Assembly: GCA_011390785.1 (NCBI GenBank)
Contig: JAABRR010000007.1
Location: forward strand, 97,793 to 161,792
DNA: 64,000 nt
From: Sphingobacteriia bacterium
GTDB lineage: Bacteria > Bacteroidota > Bacteroidia > Bacteroidales > UBA7960
Direction of reading: 5' to 3'
In this document: piece after piece, positions 1 to 8,906 of the stretch
How positions within the stretch are numbered: the stretch's first letter is position 1
How the letters are laid out: each line of letters begins with the position of its first letter
Translations under genes and position numbers: made by a program
The notes under the pieces: generated by a model
Databases searched by the model: none
Seen by the model: only the letters and a program-made list of their open reading frames with translations
What the model was told of the DNA's origin: nothing

Positions 1-862
1 TTCCCATTTTGGCTAATGCATCAACAAATTTTAACATCTCTGCAAAATTAAAAGCATAGCAATCGCGCAGCCAGTCTCTTATGAAATTCATCTGGTTATC
101 ATGGGTTTCATCGTTATTACAAAGTGCCAGAGCCTGAAAGAAGTTCCCATCGGCCATAAAAGCAGCTTCCTGTGCTTGTGAGAGAGAAAAATTGTAGAGA
201 TTAACAAGTCCTTCCTCAACTTCTGACGTGGATAACCGGGGAACTCGAATAATCTGGGTGCGCGATAAAATGGTATTAAGCACCTGATCCTGGTTTTCAG
301 ATACGATCAGAAAAAGCGTTTTGGCAGGTGGCTCCTCCAATATTTTCAGAAGCTTTGGAGCTGCAGAATGATAGAGCCTTTCAATCATCCAGATAATAAC
401 AATCTTATACTCACTTTCGTAAGATTTAAAACCCAGTACCCGAATAATTTCATTACAATCTTCAGCATTGATAATTCCCTGTTTGTTTTCCATTTCTATA
501 TGGTTATACCATGTATTAAGACTAACATAGGGCGATTTTTCAAGGAAACTTCGCCATTGGTTGATATAATCTTTGCTGGCAAAAGTTTTATCTCCTTGTT
601 TTTTAGATGCTACCGGATAGAAATAATTGAGATCGGGATGTGCAAGTTTGTTGAATTTAAGGCATGAAGAGCATATTCCACAAGCATCAGCATCCTTTTT
701 ATTGGTGCAGGTTAAATATCGGGCATAAGCAATGGCTAAAGCCAATTTTCCTGAGCCTTCAGGGCCGAGAAATAATTGAGCATGGCTTATACGACCCATG
801 TTGATGTTGTTGATCAGCTTTTGTTTAATTTGCTTTTGCCCGGCAATATCCTTAAAATACAT
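1..862 (-). CDS. holB: DNA polymerase III subunit delta' (partial, 3' end outside window)
   Basis: The minus-strand reading frame opens at the ATG complementary to 860-862 and stays open to the left edge, so the C-terminus is missing (about 287 codons visible). It begins MYFKDIAGQKQIKQ and carries a Walker A motif GPEGSGK, a cysteine cluster of the clamp-loader zinc module (CTNKKDADACGICSSC), the conserved LLKILEEPP segment, and the sensor-like LSRTQ motif. These are hallmarks of the clamp-loader AAA+ delta'/gamma family, and the short length before the edge suits delta' rather than DnaX. Its role is loading the beta sliding clamp at the replication fork. A TATTTTTG -7-type element lies 24-31 bases upstream of the start, at 886-893 on the same strand. 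Confidence 0.9.
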   Translation of the reverse strand, partial: MYFKDIAGQKQIKQKLINNINMGRISHAQLFLGPEGSGKLALAIAYARYLTCTNKKDADACGICSSCLKFNKLAHPDLNYFYPVASKKQGDKTFASKDYINQWRSFLEKSPYVSLNTWYNHIEMENKQGIINAEDCNEIIRVLGFKSYESEYKIVIIWMIERLYHSAAPKLLKILEEPPAKTLFLIVSENQDQVLNTILSRTQIIRVPRLSTSEVEEGLVNLYNFSLSQAQEAAFMADGNFFQALALCNNDETHDNQMNFIRDWLRDCYAFNFAEMLKFVDALAKMG

Positions 863-1197
863 GTTCTTTATTGTTTTGCAAGGGTCAAAAATACCAAGAA
901 TTAGCCGATTTTAACCAACTATTAGCCTTAAATAAAATTATTTGACGTTGCAAAATCTTCTGGCAAGTGATAAAGAAGACGAATAGCCGTTAATAATTGG
1001 TGTTTTTATATTTTTTCAAACGACTTTAAATAAAAATCTGAAAAAGTTTTCAACATTTTATTATTCAAAAAGCCCTTTACCAGGTGGCATTTCAAGATTA
1101 TTAAACCCAATCTGTTGGTAAAATTGATGTGTTTACATAACAATTTAATAAATTTATCTGTATCTTTGCACATTATGTAGAACAACAAAAATTGTAT
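863..1197. other. Intergenic region between holB and mltF
   Basis: This AT-rich, divergent intergenic stretch has no convincing open frame. On the minus strand TATTTTTG at 886-893 is a candidate holB -7 element. On the plus strand TATCTTTG at 1161-1168 matches the Bacteroidetes -7 consensus but has no TTG at the right distance upstream. I see no RNA gene or repeat here. Confidence 0.5.
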
Positions 1198-1228
1198 TTT
1201 GTAAGTTTAATAAATTGTTGTACTTTTG
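1198..1228 (+). promoter_or_regulatory. Bacteroidetes-type promoter for mltF
   Basis: TTTG at 1198-1201 is separated by exactly 19 bases from TACTTTTG at 1221-1228. This matches the sigma-ABfr consensus (TTTG, 19-20 bases, TAnnTTTG) in both elements. Transcription would start near 1233, giving a leader of about 30 bases before the ATG at 1262. The TTG at 1226 that could extend the mltF frame is part of this -7 element and so is not a start codon. Confidence 0.7.
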
Positions 1229-1261
1229 CCGGCTGTTTTGCATAGCAAAAATTTTGAAATT

Positions 1262-2713
1262 ATGAGACAACAACAAATCTTAAAACTCCTTCTGGTTGTT
1301 GCTATTCCTCTCCTGATATTTGGTGGACTAATCTTGATTAACAGGTCTGTAGACGTTGAGGAAATAGTTATTGAAGAAGTTGAACACCGCAATGATCTGC
1401 CTACTATACTTCAAAGAGGCGTAATAAAGGCAACCACAGATTACAATTCCACCAATTATTTTGTGTACCGTGGCCAGCCTATGGGTTTCCACCTCGAAAT
1501 GCTCCGTATGTTTTCTCAACACATTGGTGTTGAATTAGAGCTTTTTGTGTCTAATGATTTAGATGAGAATTTTTCTTGTTTAATGGCAGATGGCGAATGC
1601 GATATTATTGCCATGGATCTTACTGTTACCCGTAATCGTCGGAATCTTTTCGATTTTACTGCCCCGCATAGTCAAACACGACAGGTTCTTGTGCAACGCA
1701 GGCCAGATAACTGGTATCGCATGCGTTCGTCAGAGATTGAAGATAACCTTGTAAGAAGTCAGCTCGACATAGCTGGTAAAACAATTCATGTTCAAAAAAA
1801 CTCTGCCCACATAATTCGCCTGAAAAACCTGATGGAAGAAATTGGCGATACTATTTATATTGTGGAAGTTGACCAGGAATCTGAATTGCTTATTGAAAGA
1901 GTGGCCAATGGTGAAATAGAATATACCGTAAGCGATGAACATGTTGCTCAGGTTAACCAAACCTATTATGCCAATATTGACATTCAAACTCCATTAAGCT
2001 TTCCTCAAAATCTTTCATGGGCTGTAAGACATGACACACCCCTGCTGAAAGCAGCTATTGATGAGTGGATGATTGAATTTACTAAAACCCGTCAGTATGC
2101 TAATCTTTATGCCAAATACTTCCAGAATCCAAGAAGTTCCCTTATGGCTAAAAGCCCCTATCATTCATTGGGTGGTGGAAATATTTCTGTTTTTGATGAC
2201 TACTTTAAAAGGTATTCTGATATTGTTGGCTGGGACTGGCGTTTAATTGCTTCTATGGCATTTCAGGAATCACGCTTCAATAACGATGCTGTATCCTGGG
2301 CTGGTGCCTTTGGAATTATGCAATTGATGCCCAATACTGCTTCCATGTACAATGTTGGTCCTACTTCTGCTCCGGTTGAGAATATAATGGCAGGTGTGAA
2401 ATACCTTAACTGGATTGATCGTCGCCTTCAGGATATAATTACCGACGACGAAGAAAGAATAAAATTTGTTCTGGCTTCTTATAATGTAGGAATCGGGCAT
2501 GTTTTGGATGCCAGACGATTGGCCGAAAAATACGGAAAAGATCCTAATATTTGGAAAGATAATGTTGACTATTATGTTCTGAATAAATCAAAACCAAAAT
2601 ATTATCTCGACCCTGTAGTGCAACATGGTTATGCCAGAGGTGCTGAACCTTACAACTATGTTTCAGAAGTTATTGAAAGATTCGAACATTACCTAAATGC
2701 TGTAGGAAGCTAA
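1262..2713 (+). CDS. mltF: Membrane-bound lytic murein transglycosylase F-like protein
   Basis: This 483-residue protein has an N-terminal membrane anchor (MRQQQILKLLLVVAIPLLIF) followed by a periplasmic solute-binding type 3 domain (about residues 45-270) and a C-terminal SLT lysozyme-like domain. The SLT domain shows the catalytic glutamate in AFQESRFN and the downstream GAFGIMQLMP and ASYNVG motifs. This is the MltF architecture: an enzyme that cleaves peptidoglycan to 1,6-anhydromuropeptides at the inner face of the outer wall, with a ligand-sensing module. The ATG at 1262 is chosen over an upstream TTG at 1226 because that TTG lies in the promoter. The gene ends in a shared terminator with the convergent hisA. 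Confidence 0.9.
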   Translation: MRQQQILKLLLVVAIPLLIFGGLILINRSVDVEEIVIEEVEHRNDLPTILQRGVIKATTDYNSTNYFVYRGQPMGFHLEMLRMFSQHIGVELELFVSNDLDENFSCLMADGECDIIAMDLTVTRNRRNLFDFTAPHSQTRQVLVQRRPDNWYRMRSSEIEDNLVRSQLDIAGKTIHVQKNSAHIIRLKNLMEEIGDTIYIVEVDQESELLIERVANGEIEYTVSDEHVAQVNQTYYANIDIQTPLSFPQNLSWAVRHDTPLLKAAIDEWMIEFTKTRQYANLYAKYFQNPRSSLMAKSPYHSLGGGNISVFDDYFKRYSDIVGWDWRLIASMAFQESRFNNDAVSWAGAFGIMQLMPNTASMYNVGPTSAPVENIMAGVKYLNWIDRRLQDIITDDEERIKFVLASYNVGIGHVLDARRLAEKYGKDPNIWKDNVDYYVLNKSKPKYYLDPVVQHGYARGAEPYNYVSEVIERFEHYLNAVGS

Positions 2714-2727
2714 AAATGTCCCTTTAC

Positions 2728-2762
2728 AAAAAAAAGACCTGGTTTTGCCAGGTCTTTTTTTG
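2728..2762. terminator. Bidirectional terminator between mltF and hisA
   Basis: The inverted repeat AAAAAGACCTGG / CCAGGTCTTTTT (2731-2742 and 2748-2759, loop TTTTG) has A-runs on the left and T-runs on the right. It can therefore terminate mltF on the plus strand and the his operon on the minus strand. Confidence 0.9.
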
Positions 2763-2773
2763 ATTAAAAAATT

Positions 2774-3496
2774 TTACTGCTTCAGAAATTTTTGTAAAGC
2801 TGCGTCATCCAGCTTGTTTTCGTATAATGCTTTCCCGGTAATGGTACCATAGCATCCTATAATATTAAGGTCTTCAATGTTTTCTACACTGGCAATACCA
2901 CCACTGGCTATCAATTGAACTGAAGGAAATCTTTTTAATACACTCTTGTATAACGGGGTAGAAGGTCCTTGCATCATACCATCTTTGGAAACATCGGTTA
3001 TCATGACCTTTCGGAATCCTTTTTCGAGCCAAAAATCCAGAAAAGAAAAAATGTTTTTATCACTTTGCTCAAGCCAACCAGCGGTAGCAATAAATTCCCC
3101 CTTTACATCGGCACCTAAAATTACCTTTTCAGGACCAAATGTATCAATAATGGTATACGTGGTTTCTGCGTCGTTCACTGCCATACTACCTATTGTAATA
3201 GCTGATGCTCCCTGAGAGAAAACTTCTTTTGCCTGTTGCAACGACCGAATACCTCCGCTAAAATCAATAAACAACCGGGTGGCATCGGTTACCGCTTTTA
3301 AAATGTGCAGATGTTTTGGGAAACGGGCCTTGGCACCATCCAAATCTACCATATGCAAATGAGTAAATCCCTTGGCTTCAAAATTACGGGCAGTGGCAAC
3401 CGGATCTTGACTGTACACTGTTTGGGTTTCAAAATCACCTTGCGATAAACGTACGCATTGACCATTCATCAAATCAATGGCGGGTATAACTATCAT
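2774..3496 (-). CDS. hisA: ProFAR isomerase HisA
   Basis: This 240-residue TIM-barrel enzyme interconverts ProFAR and PRFAR in histidine synthesis. The start MIVIPAIDLMNGQCVRLSQG contains the catalytic aspartate of the AIDLMNG motif. The second catalytic aspartate is in ITDVSKDGMMQGPS, and the phosphate-binding loops SGGIRS and ASGGIAS are present. Length is normal. It is the last gene of the operon, 45 bases after hisH. A strong terminator follows at once, so hisF and hisI/E, which usually come next in Bacteroidetes, are not here. Confidence 0.96.
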   Translation of the reverse strand: MIVIPAIDLMNGQCVRLSQGDFETQTVYSQDPVATARNFEAKGFTHLHMVDLDGAKARFPKHLHILKAVTDATRLFIDFSGGIRSLQQAKEVFSQGASAITIGSMAVNDAETTYTIIDTFGPEKVILGADVKGEFIATAGWLEQSDKNIFSFLDFWLEKGFRKVMITDVSKDGMMQGPSTPLYKSVLKRFPSVQLIASGGIASVENIEDLNIIGCYGTITGKALYENKLDDAALQKFLKQ

Positions 3497-3541
3497 AATT
3501 CTTTAAGGTTTAAAATTTTGGCAAAAAAGATTCTGCTGGGT

Positions 3542-4126
3542 TTAACACGATTCGATGAAACGTTTTAGAATGCCTTCACCAATATTACCGCTCTTCTCGG
3601 GGTGAAACTGTGTGGCAAAGAAATTATCTTTTGATAGCGAAGCACTGAATGGGATTCCATAATGAGTCATGGCCATGGTTTCAGCAGCAACCGGCACATA
3701 ATAGCTATGGACAAAATAAACAAATTCGTTTTCATCGGTAGGATTAAAAAGGGGCTGCTTTACTTCATGCAAACTATTCCAACCCATATGCGGTATTTTG
3801 TGGAGAACATCAAATTTTTTTACCGGAAGATCAAAAATATTTAAGCAGGGTGTATCTCCCTCCTCAGAGTGCCTGCACATGAGCTGCATGCCTAAACAAA
3901 TACCCAACACCGGCTGCTTCAGATCACAAATCAAAGAATCAAGTTTTCGCTCCTTGAGATAATTCATGGTAGTGGATGCTTCTCCCACTCCAGGAAAAAT
4001 TACCCGGTCTGCCGCCTTTATGGCTTCATGATCGTCGGTAATAGAGTGCTCAATTTGCAGCCTTGTGAGCGCATTACTAACTGATTTGATGTTACCGGCG
4101 TTGTATTTAATAATGGCAATTTTCAT
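3542..4126 (-). CDS. hisH: Imidazole glycerol phosphate synthase glutaminase subunit HisH
   Basis: This 194-residue class I glutamine amidotransferase supplies ammonia to HisF. The nucleophile cysteine is at about residue 77 in LGICLGMQLM, the catalytic His/Glu pair is in QFHPEKSG, and the N-terminal NAGNIKSV motif is typical. It lies between the hisC/hisB fusion (65-base gap) and hisA. Its partner HisF is not encoded next to it in this window. Confidence 0.96.
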   Translation of the reverse strand: MKIAIIKYNAGNIKSVSNALTRLQIEHSITDDHEAIKAADRVIFPGVGEASTTMNYLKERKLDSLICDLKQPVLGICLGMQLMCRHSEEGDTPCLNIFDLPVKKFDVLHKIPHMGWNSLHEVKQPLFNPTDENEFVYFVHSYYVPVAAETMAMTHYGIPFSASLSKDNFFATQFHPEKSGNIGEGILKRFIESC

Positions 4127-4191
4127 TTTCAGAATATTTCAACTTCATAAAATGATCAAGGTTTTTGTTCCTGATCAAAAAATTACTCCAC

Positions 4192-5874
4192 CTAAAGCAA
4201 GCCCTTGGTTGAAGGTAAGGTATCGGCCCCAGCTTCTCGTTTCACTGCCATGCGAATGGCGCGGGCCAGAGCCTTAAATATAGCCTCTATCTTATGATGC
4301 TCGTTTTCACCTTTTGCCTTTATATAAAGATTGCAGCGTGCTCCAATAGCAAAGGATTTAAAAATATGCTCAAACATTTCGGTGGGGAGTTCACCAACCT
4401 TTTCTCTTTTAAACTTTGCCTTCCAAACCAACTCCGGACGCCCGCCAAAATCGAGTAAAACCAAAGCGGCACAATCATCCATGGGTAAGGCGAACCCATA
4501 TCTCTCAATGCCTTTTTTATCACCAAGAGACTCAGCAAAAACTTCACCCAATGCTATGGACGTATCTTCAAGGGTGTGATGTTCATCGATGTGAAGGTCG
4601 CCGTTTACTTTAACTGATAGGTCGCATCCGCTATGCCGGGAAATCTGGTCGAGCATATGATCGAAAAAGCCTAACCCGGTTTGAATATCTGCTTTTGAAT
4701 TTCCATCCAGATTGATCTCAACCCTTATATCGGTTTCTTTGGTTTTGCGATGCCGGACAGCCTTTCTTTCAGGTGTTACCAACCAGTCAGAAACTTTTTC
4801 CCATGATTGTTTCAGCGTAATATCATTTTCGGTGGCAGGGTATTGTTTTATTGCCTGCAACAGATAGTTATTCTGGCCATCAGAACCAACGGTAATTCGC
4901 AAACAACCTTCGCATAAAGCTTCCTTTGAACGATTTCTTACAATAACCCCCCGTTTTACCAGGTACTCATACATCTCATCAGGGTTTTCTACTTTCACAA
5001 GAAAGAAATTGGCGTCTGCATCAAATACTTTTTGCACTACAGGCAACTCTTTCAAAGAATTTCTCAGCCGGTCTCTTTCTGCAATGATCGTTGAAATCCT
5101 TTTATTTACAACAGCTGGATCGGATAGTGCCTGGTATGCTTTTTCCTGTGTTAGCGTGTTGACATTATAGGGAGGCTTTACCTTCATCATCAGATCAATA
5201 ATTTCAATTGATGCAAAGGCCATTCCCAGTCGTATGGCGGCCAAACCCCATGCCTTGGAAAGTGTTTGTAAAACAACCAAATTGGGATATTGGTCCAATT
5301 TTTTAACCCATGAACCGCCGGTACTAAAATCAACATAAGCTTCATCAACCACCACAAGACACGGGAAACCATTTAGCAAACGAATCATTTCCTCATCGGC
5401 AAAACAATTTCCGGTGGGGTTATTGGGCGAGCAAAGGAATAATAGTTTGGTGGTAGTACTTACCAGAGAAAGGATCTCATCAACCGGAAGACTAAAATCC
5501 GGATTGAGGGTAACAGCCTTATATTCCACTCCATTTATTCCTGCACTAACTTTATACATTCCATAGGTAGGATTTACCGAAATAACCTGATCTTTAGCCG
5601 GTTCGCAAAATGTGCGAAAAAGCATATCGATGGTTTCATCAGAACCATTTCCCAGAATAATGTTCTCCCTTTTAACTCCTTTCATATCTGCAATTCGCTG
5701 CCTTAATCTTTGTTGAAAGGGATCGGGATAGCGGTTCCACGGTTTGTTAAAGGGGCTTTCGTTGGCATCAAGAAAAATAGCTTCATTACCTGTAAACTCT
5801 TCACGGGCGGAGCTGTAGGGTTTTAGCTTCAAAATATTGGGTCGGGCAAGCTTAAGGGCTATGTTTTGCGACAT
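4192..5874 (-). CDS. hisC-hisB: Fused histidinol-phosphate aminotransferase / imidazoleglycerol-phosphate dehydratase
   Basis: One uninterrupted 560-codon frame joins two enzymes. Residues 1 to about 347 are HisC, a PLP fold type I aminotransferase, with CSPNNPTGN and the PLP lysine K207 in TLSKAWGLA. Residues about 355-560 are the IGPD part of HisB, with GFFDHMLDQ, metal-binding DEHHTLEDT (about 430-438), NEHHKIEA (about 525-532), and the C-terminal [10 protein letters not shown]. In most Bacteroidetes hisC is followed by a bifunctional HisB whose N-terminal HAD domain is the histidinol phosphatase. Here that domain, with its DxDGT motif, is absent. The linker [17 protein letters not shown] resembles the tail that follows the phosphatase domain in bifunctional HisB. 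This suggests an in-frame deletion that removed the hisC stop and the phosphatase domain. Both remaining active sites look intact. Confidence 0.9.
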   Translation of the reverse strand: MSQNIALKLARPNILKLKPYSSAREEFTGNEAIFLDANESPFNKPWNRYPDPFQQRLRQRIADMKGVKRENIILGNGSDETIDMLFRTFCEPAKDQVISVNPTYGMYKVSAGINGVEYKAVTLNPDFSLPVDEILSLVSTTTKLLFLCSPNNPTGNCFADEEMIRLLNGFPCLVVVDEAYVDFSTGGSWVKKLDQYPNLVVLQTLSKAWGLAAIRLGMAFASIEIIDLMMKVKPPYNVNTLTQEKAYQALSDPAVVNKRISTIIAERDRLRNSLKELPVVQKVFDADANFFLVKVENPDEMYEYLVKRGVIVRNRSKEALCEGCLRITVGSDGQNNYLLQAIKQYPATENDITLKQSWEKVSDWLVTPERKAVRHRKTKETDIRVEINLDGNSKADIQTGLGFFDHMLDQISRHSGCDLSVKVNGDLHIDEHHTLEDTSIALGEVFAESLGDKKGIERYGFALPMDDCAALVLLDFGGRPELVWKAKFKREKVGELPTEMFEHIFKSFAIGARCNLYIKAKGENEHHKIEAIFKALARAIRMAVKREAGADTLPSTKGLL

Positions 5875-5915
5875 GTAAAGGGGTATATTTAACAGATAAA
5901 CATTGTTTATGAGAA

Positions 5916-7214
5916 TTACTTGTCAAGGCTATCGAGCCGGAGACTTACGGCCAGTTTATGGGCATGCAGATTTTCTGCTTCGGCCATCTGTTGCAGGGTT
6001 TCCCCCAAGCCTTGCAAGCCTTCGGGTGTAATTTCCTGGAAAGTGATTTTCTTTACAAAGCTATCCAGGTTAACACCGCTGTAGGCTTTGGCAAATCCGT
6101 TGGTGGGAAGTGTATGATTGGTTCCGGAAGCATAATCTCCGGCACTCTCAGGGGTATAATTTCCTAAAAATACTGACCCTGCATTAACAATTTGGGCTGC
6201 GATTTCGTCAGTGTTTTTCATGGAAATGATAAGGTGTTCCGGGGCATACTCATTTACCATATTAACCATTATGTTGAGATCGTCGAGTACGATAATTTTT
6301 GATGATTCCAGGCTTTTCTCAATCATTTCCTTACGGGGAAGTATTTCGAGCTGTTTGTAAATTTCTGAGATGGTGTTTTTAGCCATAGTTCTGTCGGTGG
6401 TAAGAAGAATCACCTGGCTGTCGGGGCCATGCTCAGCCTGCGAAAGCAGGTCAGAAGCAATAAAAGCAGGATTTGCTGTTTCATCAGCCATTACAAGTAC
6501 CTCAGATGGGCCAGCCGGAAGATCGATGGCAATACCCAATTTTTGCACTACCTGTTTTGCAGCGGTTACAAACTGATTTCCAGGGCCAAAAATCTTGTTT
6601 ACCGCAGGAATACTTTCTGTACCGAAAGCCATTGCCGCAATTGCCTGTGCTCCACCTGCGGTATAAACGGCGGTTACACCCGAAATTTTGGCGGCATAAA
6701 GTATAGCCGGATTTACTTTTCCGTTCTTTCCGGGAGGGGTGCAAATGATAATATCCTTGCAACCTGCTATGGTGGCTGGTATGGCCAGCATCAATACAGA
6801 AGAGAAAAGAGGCGCGCTTCCCCCCGGTATGTAAAGACCTACTTTTTGCAGGGCTACTGCTTTTTGCCAACAGATTACACCGGGTACAGTTTCCATTTTA
6901 ACCATTTTGCTTTGCTGACCGGCATGAAACCTTCGTATGTTTGATGCTGCCATTTGTATGGCTTTTTGAAGAGGTTCACTTACCTGGCTTTCTGAAGCTT
7001 CTATTTCTTCTTCAGAAACTTTGAGATGATCGAGTAATACCCCGTCAAATGTACGGGTAAAGTCAATTAAGGCCTGGTCGCCTTTCCGTTTTACGGCAAA
7101 AAAGATATCTTCCACTGCCTGGTCCAGATATTCAGAATCCATTGCCGGACGTTTAAGCAGCTCTTCCCAACTATCGTAAGGTGGGTTTTCAACGATGTTT
7201 ATTGATGTTTGCAT
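5916..7214 (-). CDS. hisD: Histidinol dehydrogenase HisD
   Basis: This 432-residue zinc enzyme oxidises L-histidinol to L-histidine in two NAD-dependent steps. Recognisable motifs are [16 protein letters not shown], the nucleotide-binding and conserved core [23 protein letters not shown], the zinc-site region [10 protein letters not shown], and the C-terminal EYAPEHL and SGTNHTLPT. Length is standard. It precedes the hisC/hisB fusion by 41 bases. About 300 bases, including a MITE-like repeat, separate it from hisG. A TATTTTTG element at 7238-7245 on the minus strand could give hisD its own promoter. Confidence 0.96.
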   Translation of the reverse strand: MQTSINIVENPPYDSWEELLKRPAMDSEYLDQAVEDIFFAVKRKGDQALIDFTRTFDGVLLDHLKVSEEEIEASESQVSEPLQKAIQMAASNIRRFHAGQQSKMVKMETVPGVICWQKAVALQKVGLYIPGGSAPLFSSVLMLAIPATIAGCKDIIICTPPGKNGKVNPAILYAAKISGVTAVYTAGGAQAIAAMAFGTESIPAVNKIFGPGNQFVTAAKQVVQKLGIAIDLPAGPSEVLVMADETANPAFIASDLLSQAEHGPDSQVILLTTDRTMAKNTISEIYKQLEILPRKEMIEKSLESSKIIVLDDLNIMVNMVNEYAPEHLIISMKNTDEIAAQIVNAGSVFLGNYTPESAGDYASGTNHTLPTNGFAKAYSGVNLDSFVKKITFQEITPEGLQGLGETLQQMAEAENLHAHKLAVSLRLDSLDK

Positions 7215-7237
7215 AAGAAGAAATGTTTGACAAAGTG

Positions 7238-7245
7238 CAAAAATA
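7238..7245 (-). promoter_or_regulatory. Candidate internal -7 element upstream of hisD
   Basis: TATTTTTG on the minus strand matches TAnnTTTG and lies 24 bases before the hisD ATG. No clear TTG sits 19-20 bases further upstream, so this is only a possible internal promoter. It would let hisD and the genes after it escape the upstream attenuators. Confidence 0.3.
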
Positions 7246-7344
7246 GTTATATAAATTGTTGATAAAGGATATAATACCGTGCGATTTGCATTTGTTTAAT
7301 GAATTTATTTACTTTTCTTTTACTTGTAAGTAGGCCCTAAGTAT

Positions 7345-7498
7345 TGCTTGCAAGAAAAGGCTAATTACTACGTTATGCTTGCCCTTAAAACAGTTATCCC
7401 GGTTTTAATCGGGACTCTTGGTTTTTCAGCCATCGCCCACCTTGAACTTGACGCTTTCTCATCAAGCACATGTAAAAATCATGAGTTTTTTTGCTGAC
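7345..7498 (+). repeat. MITE-like repeat, copy A (between hisG and hisD)
   Basis: This roughly 150-base element begins TTGCTTGCAAGAAAA and ends in a decayed copy of the matching inverted end (TTTTTTTGCTGAC). Its interior aligns along its whole length with the reverse complement of 9065-9214, with about four of five bases identical by eye. Shared blocks include GTTTTTCAGCCATC and ACTTGACGCTTTCT. No open frame is present. It fills most of the 299-base gap between hisG and hisD, so it probably inserted into the operon. Confidence 0.75.
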
Positions 7499-7513
7499 AC
7501 TAAAGTAATGAAA

Positions 7514-8371
7514 CTAAAGAACCATTTTTTCAATAGGAATAACCAGTAAACCCTGTGCACCAGCTTCTTTCAACTGATCGATGATATCCCAAAAGCGTTC
7601 TTCACCTATTACTGAATGTACTGCGCTCCAGCCTTCTTCGGCCAGTGGAACAATGGTGGGGCTTTTCATACCGGGTAAAATACTTACAATCTTATCAAGG
7701 TTTTCATTGGGGGCGTTTAACAAAACATAACGGTTTGTGCGTGCTTTCATAACCGCATTCATCCGAAAGAGCATTTTATCAAGAATTTGCTGTTTTTCTT
7801 CAGTCATGTTATTGCCACCAACCAATACGGCTTCCGATTTTAAAACAATTTCAACTTCTTTCAATCCGTTACTTAGCAAGGTACTTCCTGTGCTAACAAT
7901 GTCGAAAATGGCTCCTGCCAATCCAATTGATGGGGCAATTTCTACCGAACCCAAAATCTCGTGAATATCAGCTTTAATGTTGTTTTGATCGAGATAGTTC
8001 TGCAAGATTTTAGGGTAAGAAGTGGCTATTCTTTTTCCCTTAAGATATTGTGGGCCGGTGTATTCTTCACTTCGCGGAATGGCTATTGACATGCGACAGC
8101 GGGCAAAGTTTAGCCTGCTAAGGATCTTTAGTTCTGTGCTTTTCTCAAGCACTACATTTTCACCCAATATGCCAACATCAGCAACACCATCTTCAATGTA
8201 GCCCGGTATGTCATCGTCGCGAAGAAAAAGGATTTCAACAGGGAAATTTTTACCTGCTGCCAGCAAGGTTCTGCTGCCGTTACTTAAATTGATGCCACAA
8301 TCTGAAAGGAGTTGAAGACTTTTTTCGCTCAACCGACCTGATTTTTGAATCGCAATTCTTAGTTTAACCAT
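7514..8371 (-). CDS. hisG: ATP phosphoribosyltransferase HisG (long form)
   Basis: This 285-residue enzyme catalyses the first, feedback-inhibited step of histidine synthesis, joining ATP and PRPP. The length and the C-terminal region (MKSPTIVPLAEEGWSAVHSVIGEE) identify the long form with an ACT-like regulatory domain that binds histidine, so it needs no HisZ. The PRPP/substrate motifs DVGILGENVV and the phosphate loop DIVSTGSTLLSNGL are present. It is the first structural gene of the his operon. Upstream lie a repeat and two leader-peptide/terminator attenuators. Confidence 0.95.
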   Translation of the reverse strand: MVKLRIAIQKSGRLSEKSLQLLSDCGINLSNGSRTLLAAGKNFPVEILFLRDDDIPGYIEDGVADVGILGENVVLEKSTELKILSRLNFARCRMSIAIPRSEEYTGPQYLKGKRIATSYPKILQNYLDQNNIKADIHEILGSVEIAPSIGLAGAIFDIVSTGSTLLSNGLKEVEIVLKSEAVLVGGNNMTEEKQQILDKMLFRMNAVMKARTNRYVLLNAPNENLDKIVSILPGMKSPTIVPLAEEGWSAVHSVIGEERFWDIIDQLKEAGAQGLLVIPIEKMVL

Positions 8372-8483
8372 GATTTTTTAAATTTATGATTATGTATTTA
8401 TTAAATATTTATGCTTTTAATCTCAAAATAAGTTTCTAAAGATTCCATTTCTGCAGAGATTTATTTTTCAATCACTTATATTA

Positions 8484-8628
8484 CAATATCGTTTAGTTAA
8501 AGTTTTTGCACTGCCTGATTCCCCCTTCAAAGGGGTAGTAGGCCTGCAAATTATACAAAGCATCACAATCATATTTTTCGTAAGGCGGTTCTTTCATATG
8601 CATGATTTTTCTTAACTAAACGACATTG
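8484..8628. repeat. Small inverted-repeat element between the second his attenuator and hisG
   Basis: The ends form an inverted repeat: TCGTTTAGTTAA at 8489-8500 and TTAACTAAACGA at 8612-8623 match perfectly, and the match extends to CAAT(a/g)TCGTTTAGTTAA over 17 bases with one mismatch. Inside are a CCCCCTTCAAAGGGG block and ACAAAGCATCACAAT. The element at 39861-40006 has the same layout and a related core (CCCCCTAAAAGGGGG, ACAAAGCATTACGAAT). It is non-coding and probably a MITE-like insertion in the 5' leader of hisG. Confidence 0.6.
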
Positions 8629-8643
8629 ACTCATAATAACTAG

Positions 8644-8677
8644 AAAAAGAAAAGGCTCGCAGCATTCTGCAAGCCTT
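8644..8677 (-). terminator. Second his attenuator terminator
   Basis: On the minus strand AAGGCUUGCAG pairs with CUGCGAGCCUU (one G-U pair, four-base loop AAUG) and is followed by UUCUUUUUCU. This is an intrinsic terminator 26 bases after the stop codon of the second His-rich leader peptide and about 270 bases before hisG. Confidence 0.8.
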
Positions 8678-8702
8678 CTGGTTTTTTTACTATGGCCACA
8701 GT

Positions 8703-8780
8703 TTATCTGCACAGGTGAATATATCCCATGTAATGATGATGAAAAGAAGGATGATGCTGAGTAAGTAATATTGTATTCAT
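8703..8780 (-). CDS. hisL: Second his operon leader peptide (His-rich)
   Basis: A 25-codon minus-strand frame starts at the ATG complementary to 8778-8780 and stops with TAA at 8703-8705. The translation starts MNTILLTQHHPSFHHHYMG and contains six histidines, including HH and HHH runs. It lies directly before an intrinsic terminator (8644-8677). A short reading frame loaded with codons for the operon's end product, followed by a terminator, is the classic arrangement for ribosome-mediated attenuation: stalling at His codons would favour an antiterminator. The frame is too short for standard gene callers. Confidence 0.8.
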   Translation of the reverse strand: MNTILLTQHHPSFHHHYMGYIHLCR

Positions 8781-8844
8781 TGTTGTTTTTATTTTCATTT
8801 TTAGTTAAAACTGTATTTCGGGGTGATTGTTTATCAGACATTAA

Positions 8845-8874
8845 CAAAAAAGCCGTGGACAAATCCACGGCTTT
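8845..8874 (-). terminator. First his attenuator terminator
   Basis: AAAGCCGTGGA pairs with TCCACGGCTTT (8849-8859 with 8864-8874, loop of four) and is followed on the minus strand by a six-T run. It is a strong intrinsic terminator 32 bases downstream of the first His leader peptide stop codon. Confidence 0.85.
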
Positions 8875-8906
8875 AATATGTTTGATCAACACAGGTCATC
8901 ACGACG

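Noticed and set aside
1161..1168. TATCTTTG as a second mltF promoter
   Set aside because: No TTG element lies 19-20 bases upstream. The site at 1198-1228 is a far better match.
1226..1261. TTG start 12 codons upstream for mltF
   Set aside because: The TTG is part of the TACTTTTG promoter element.
6429..6944. 171-codon plus-strand frame opposite hisD
   Set aside because: It is antisense to a well-conserved hisD and has no family features.
8490..8603. Possible third short leader peptide upstream of hisG
   Set aside because: It has no His run and no terminator follows it. It lies within the inverted-repeat element at 8484-8628.
8569..8892. 107-codon minus-strand open frame across the his leader
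   Set aside because: It runs through both attenuator hairpins in a different frame from the two His-rich leader peptides and resembles no protein.
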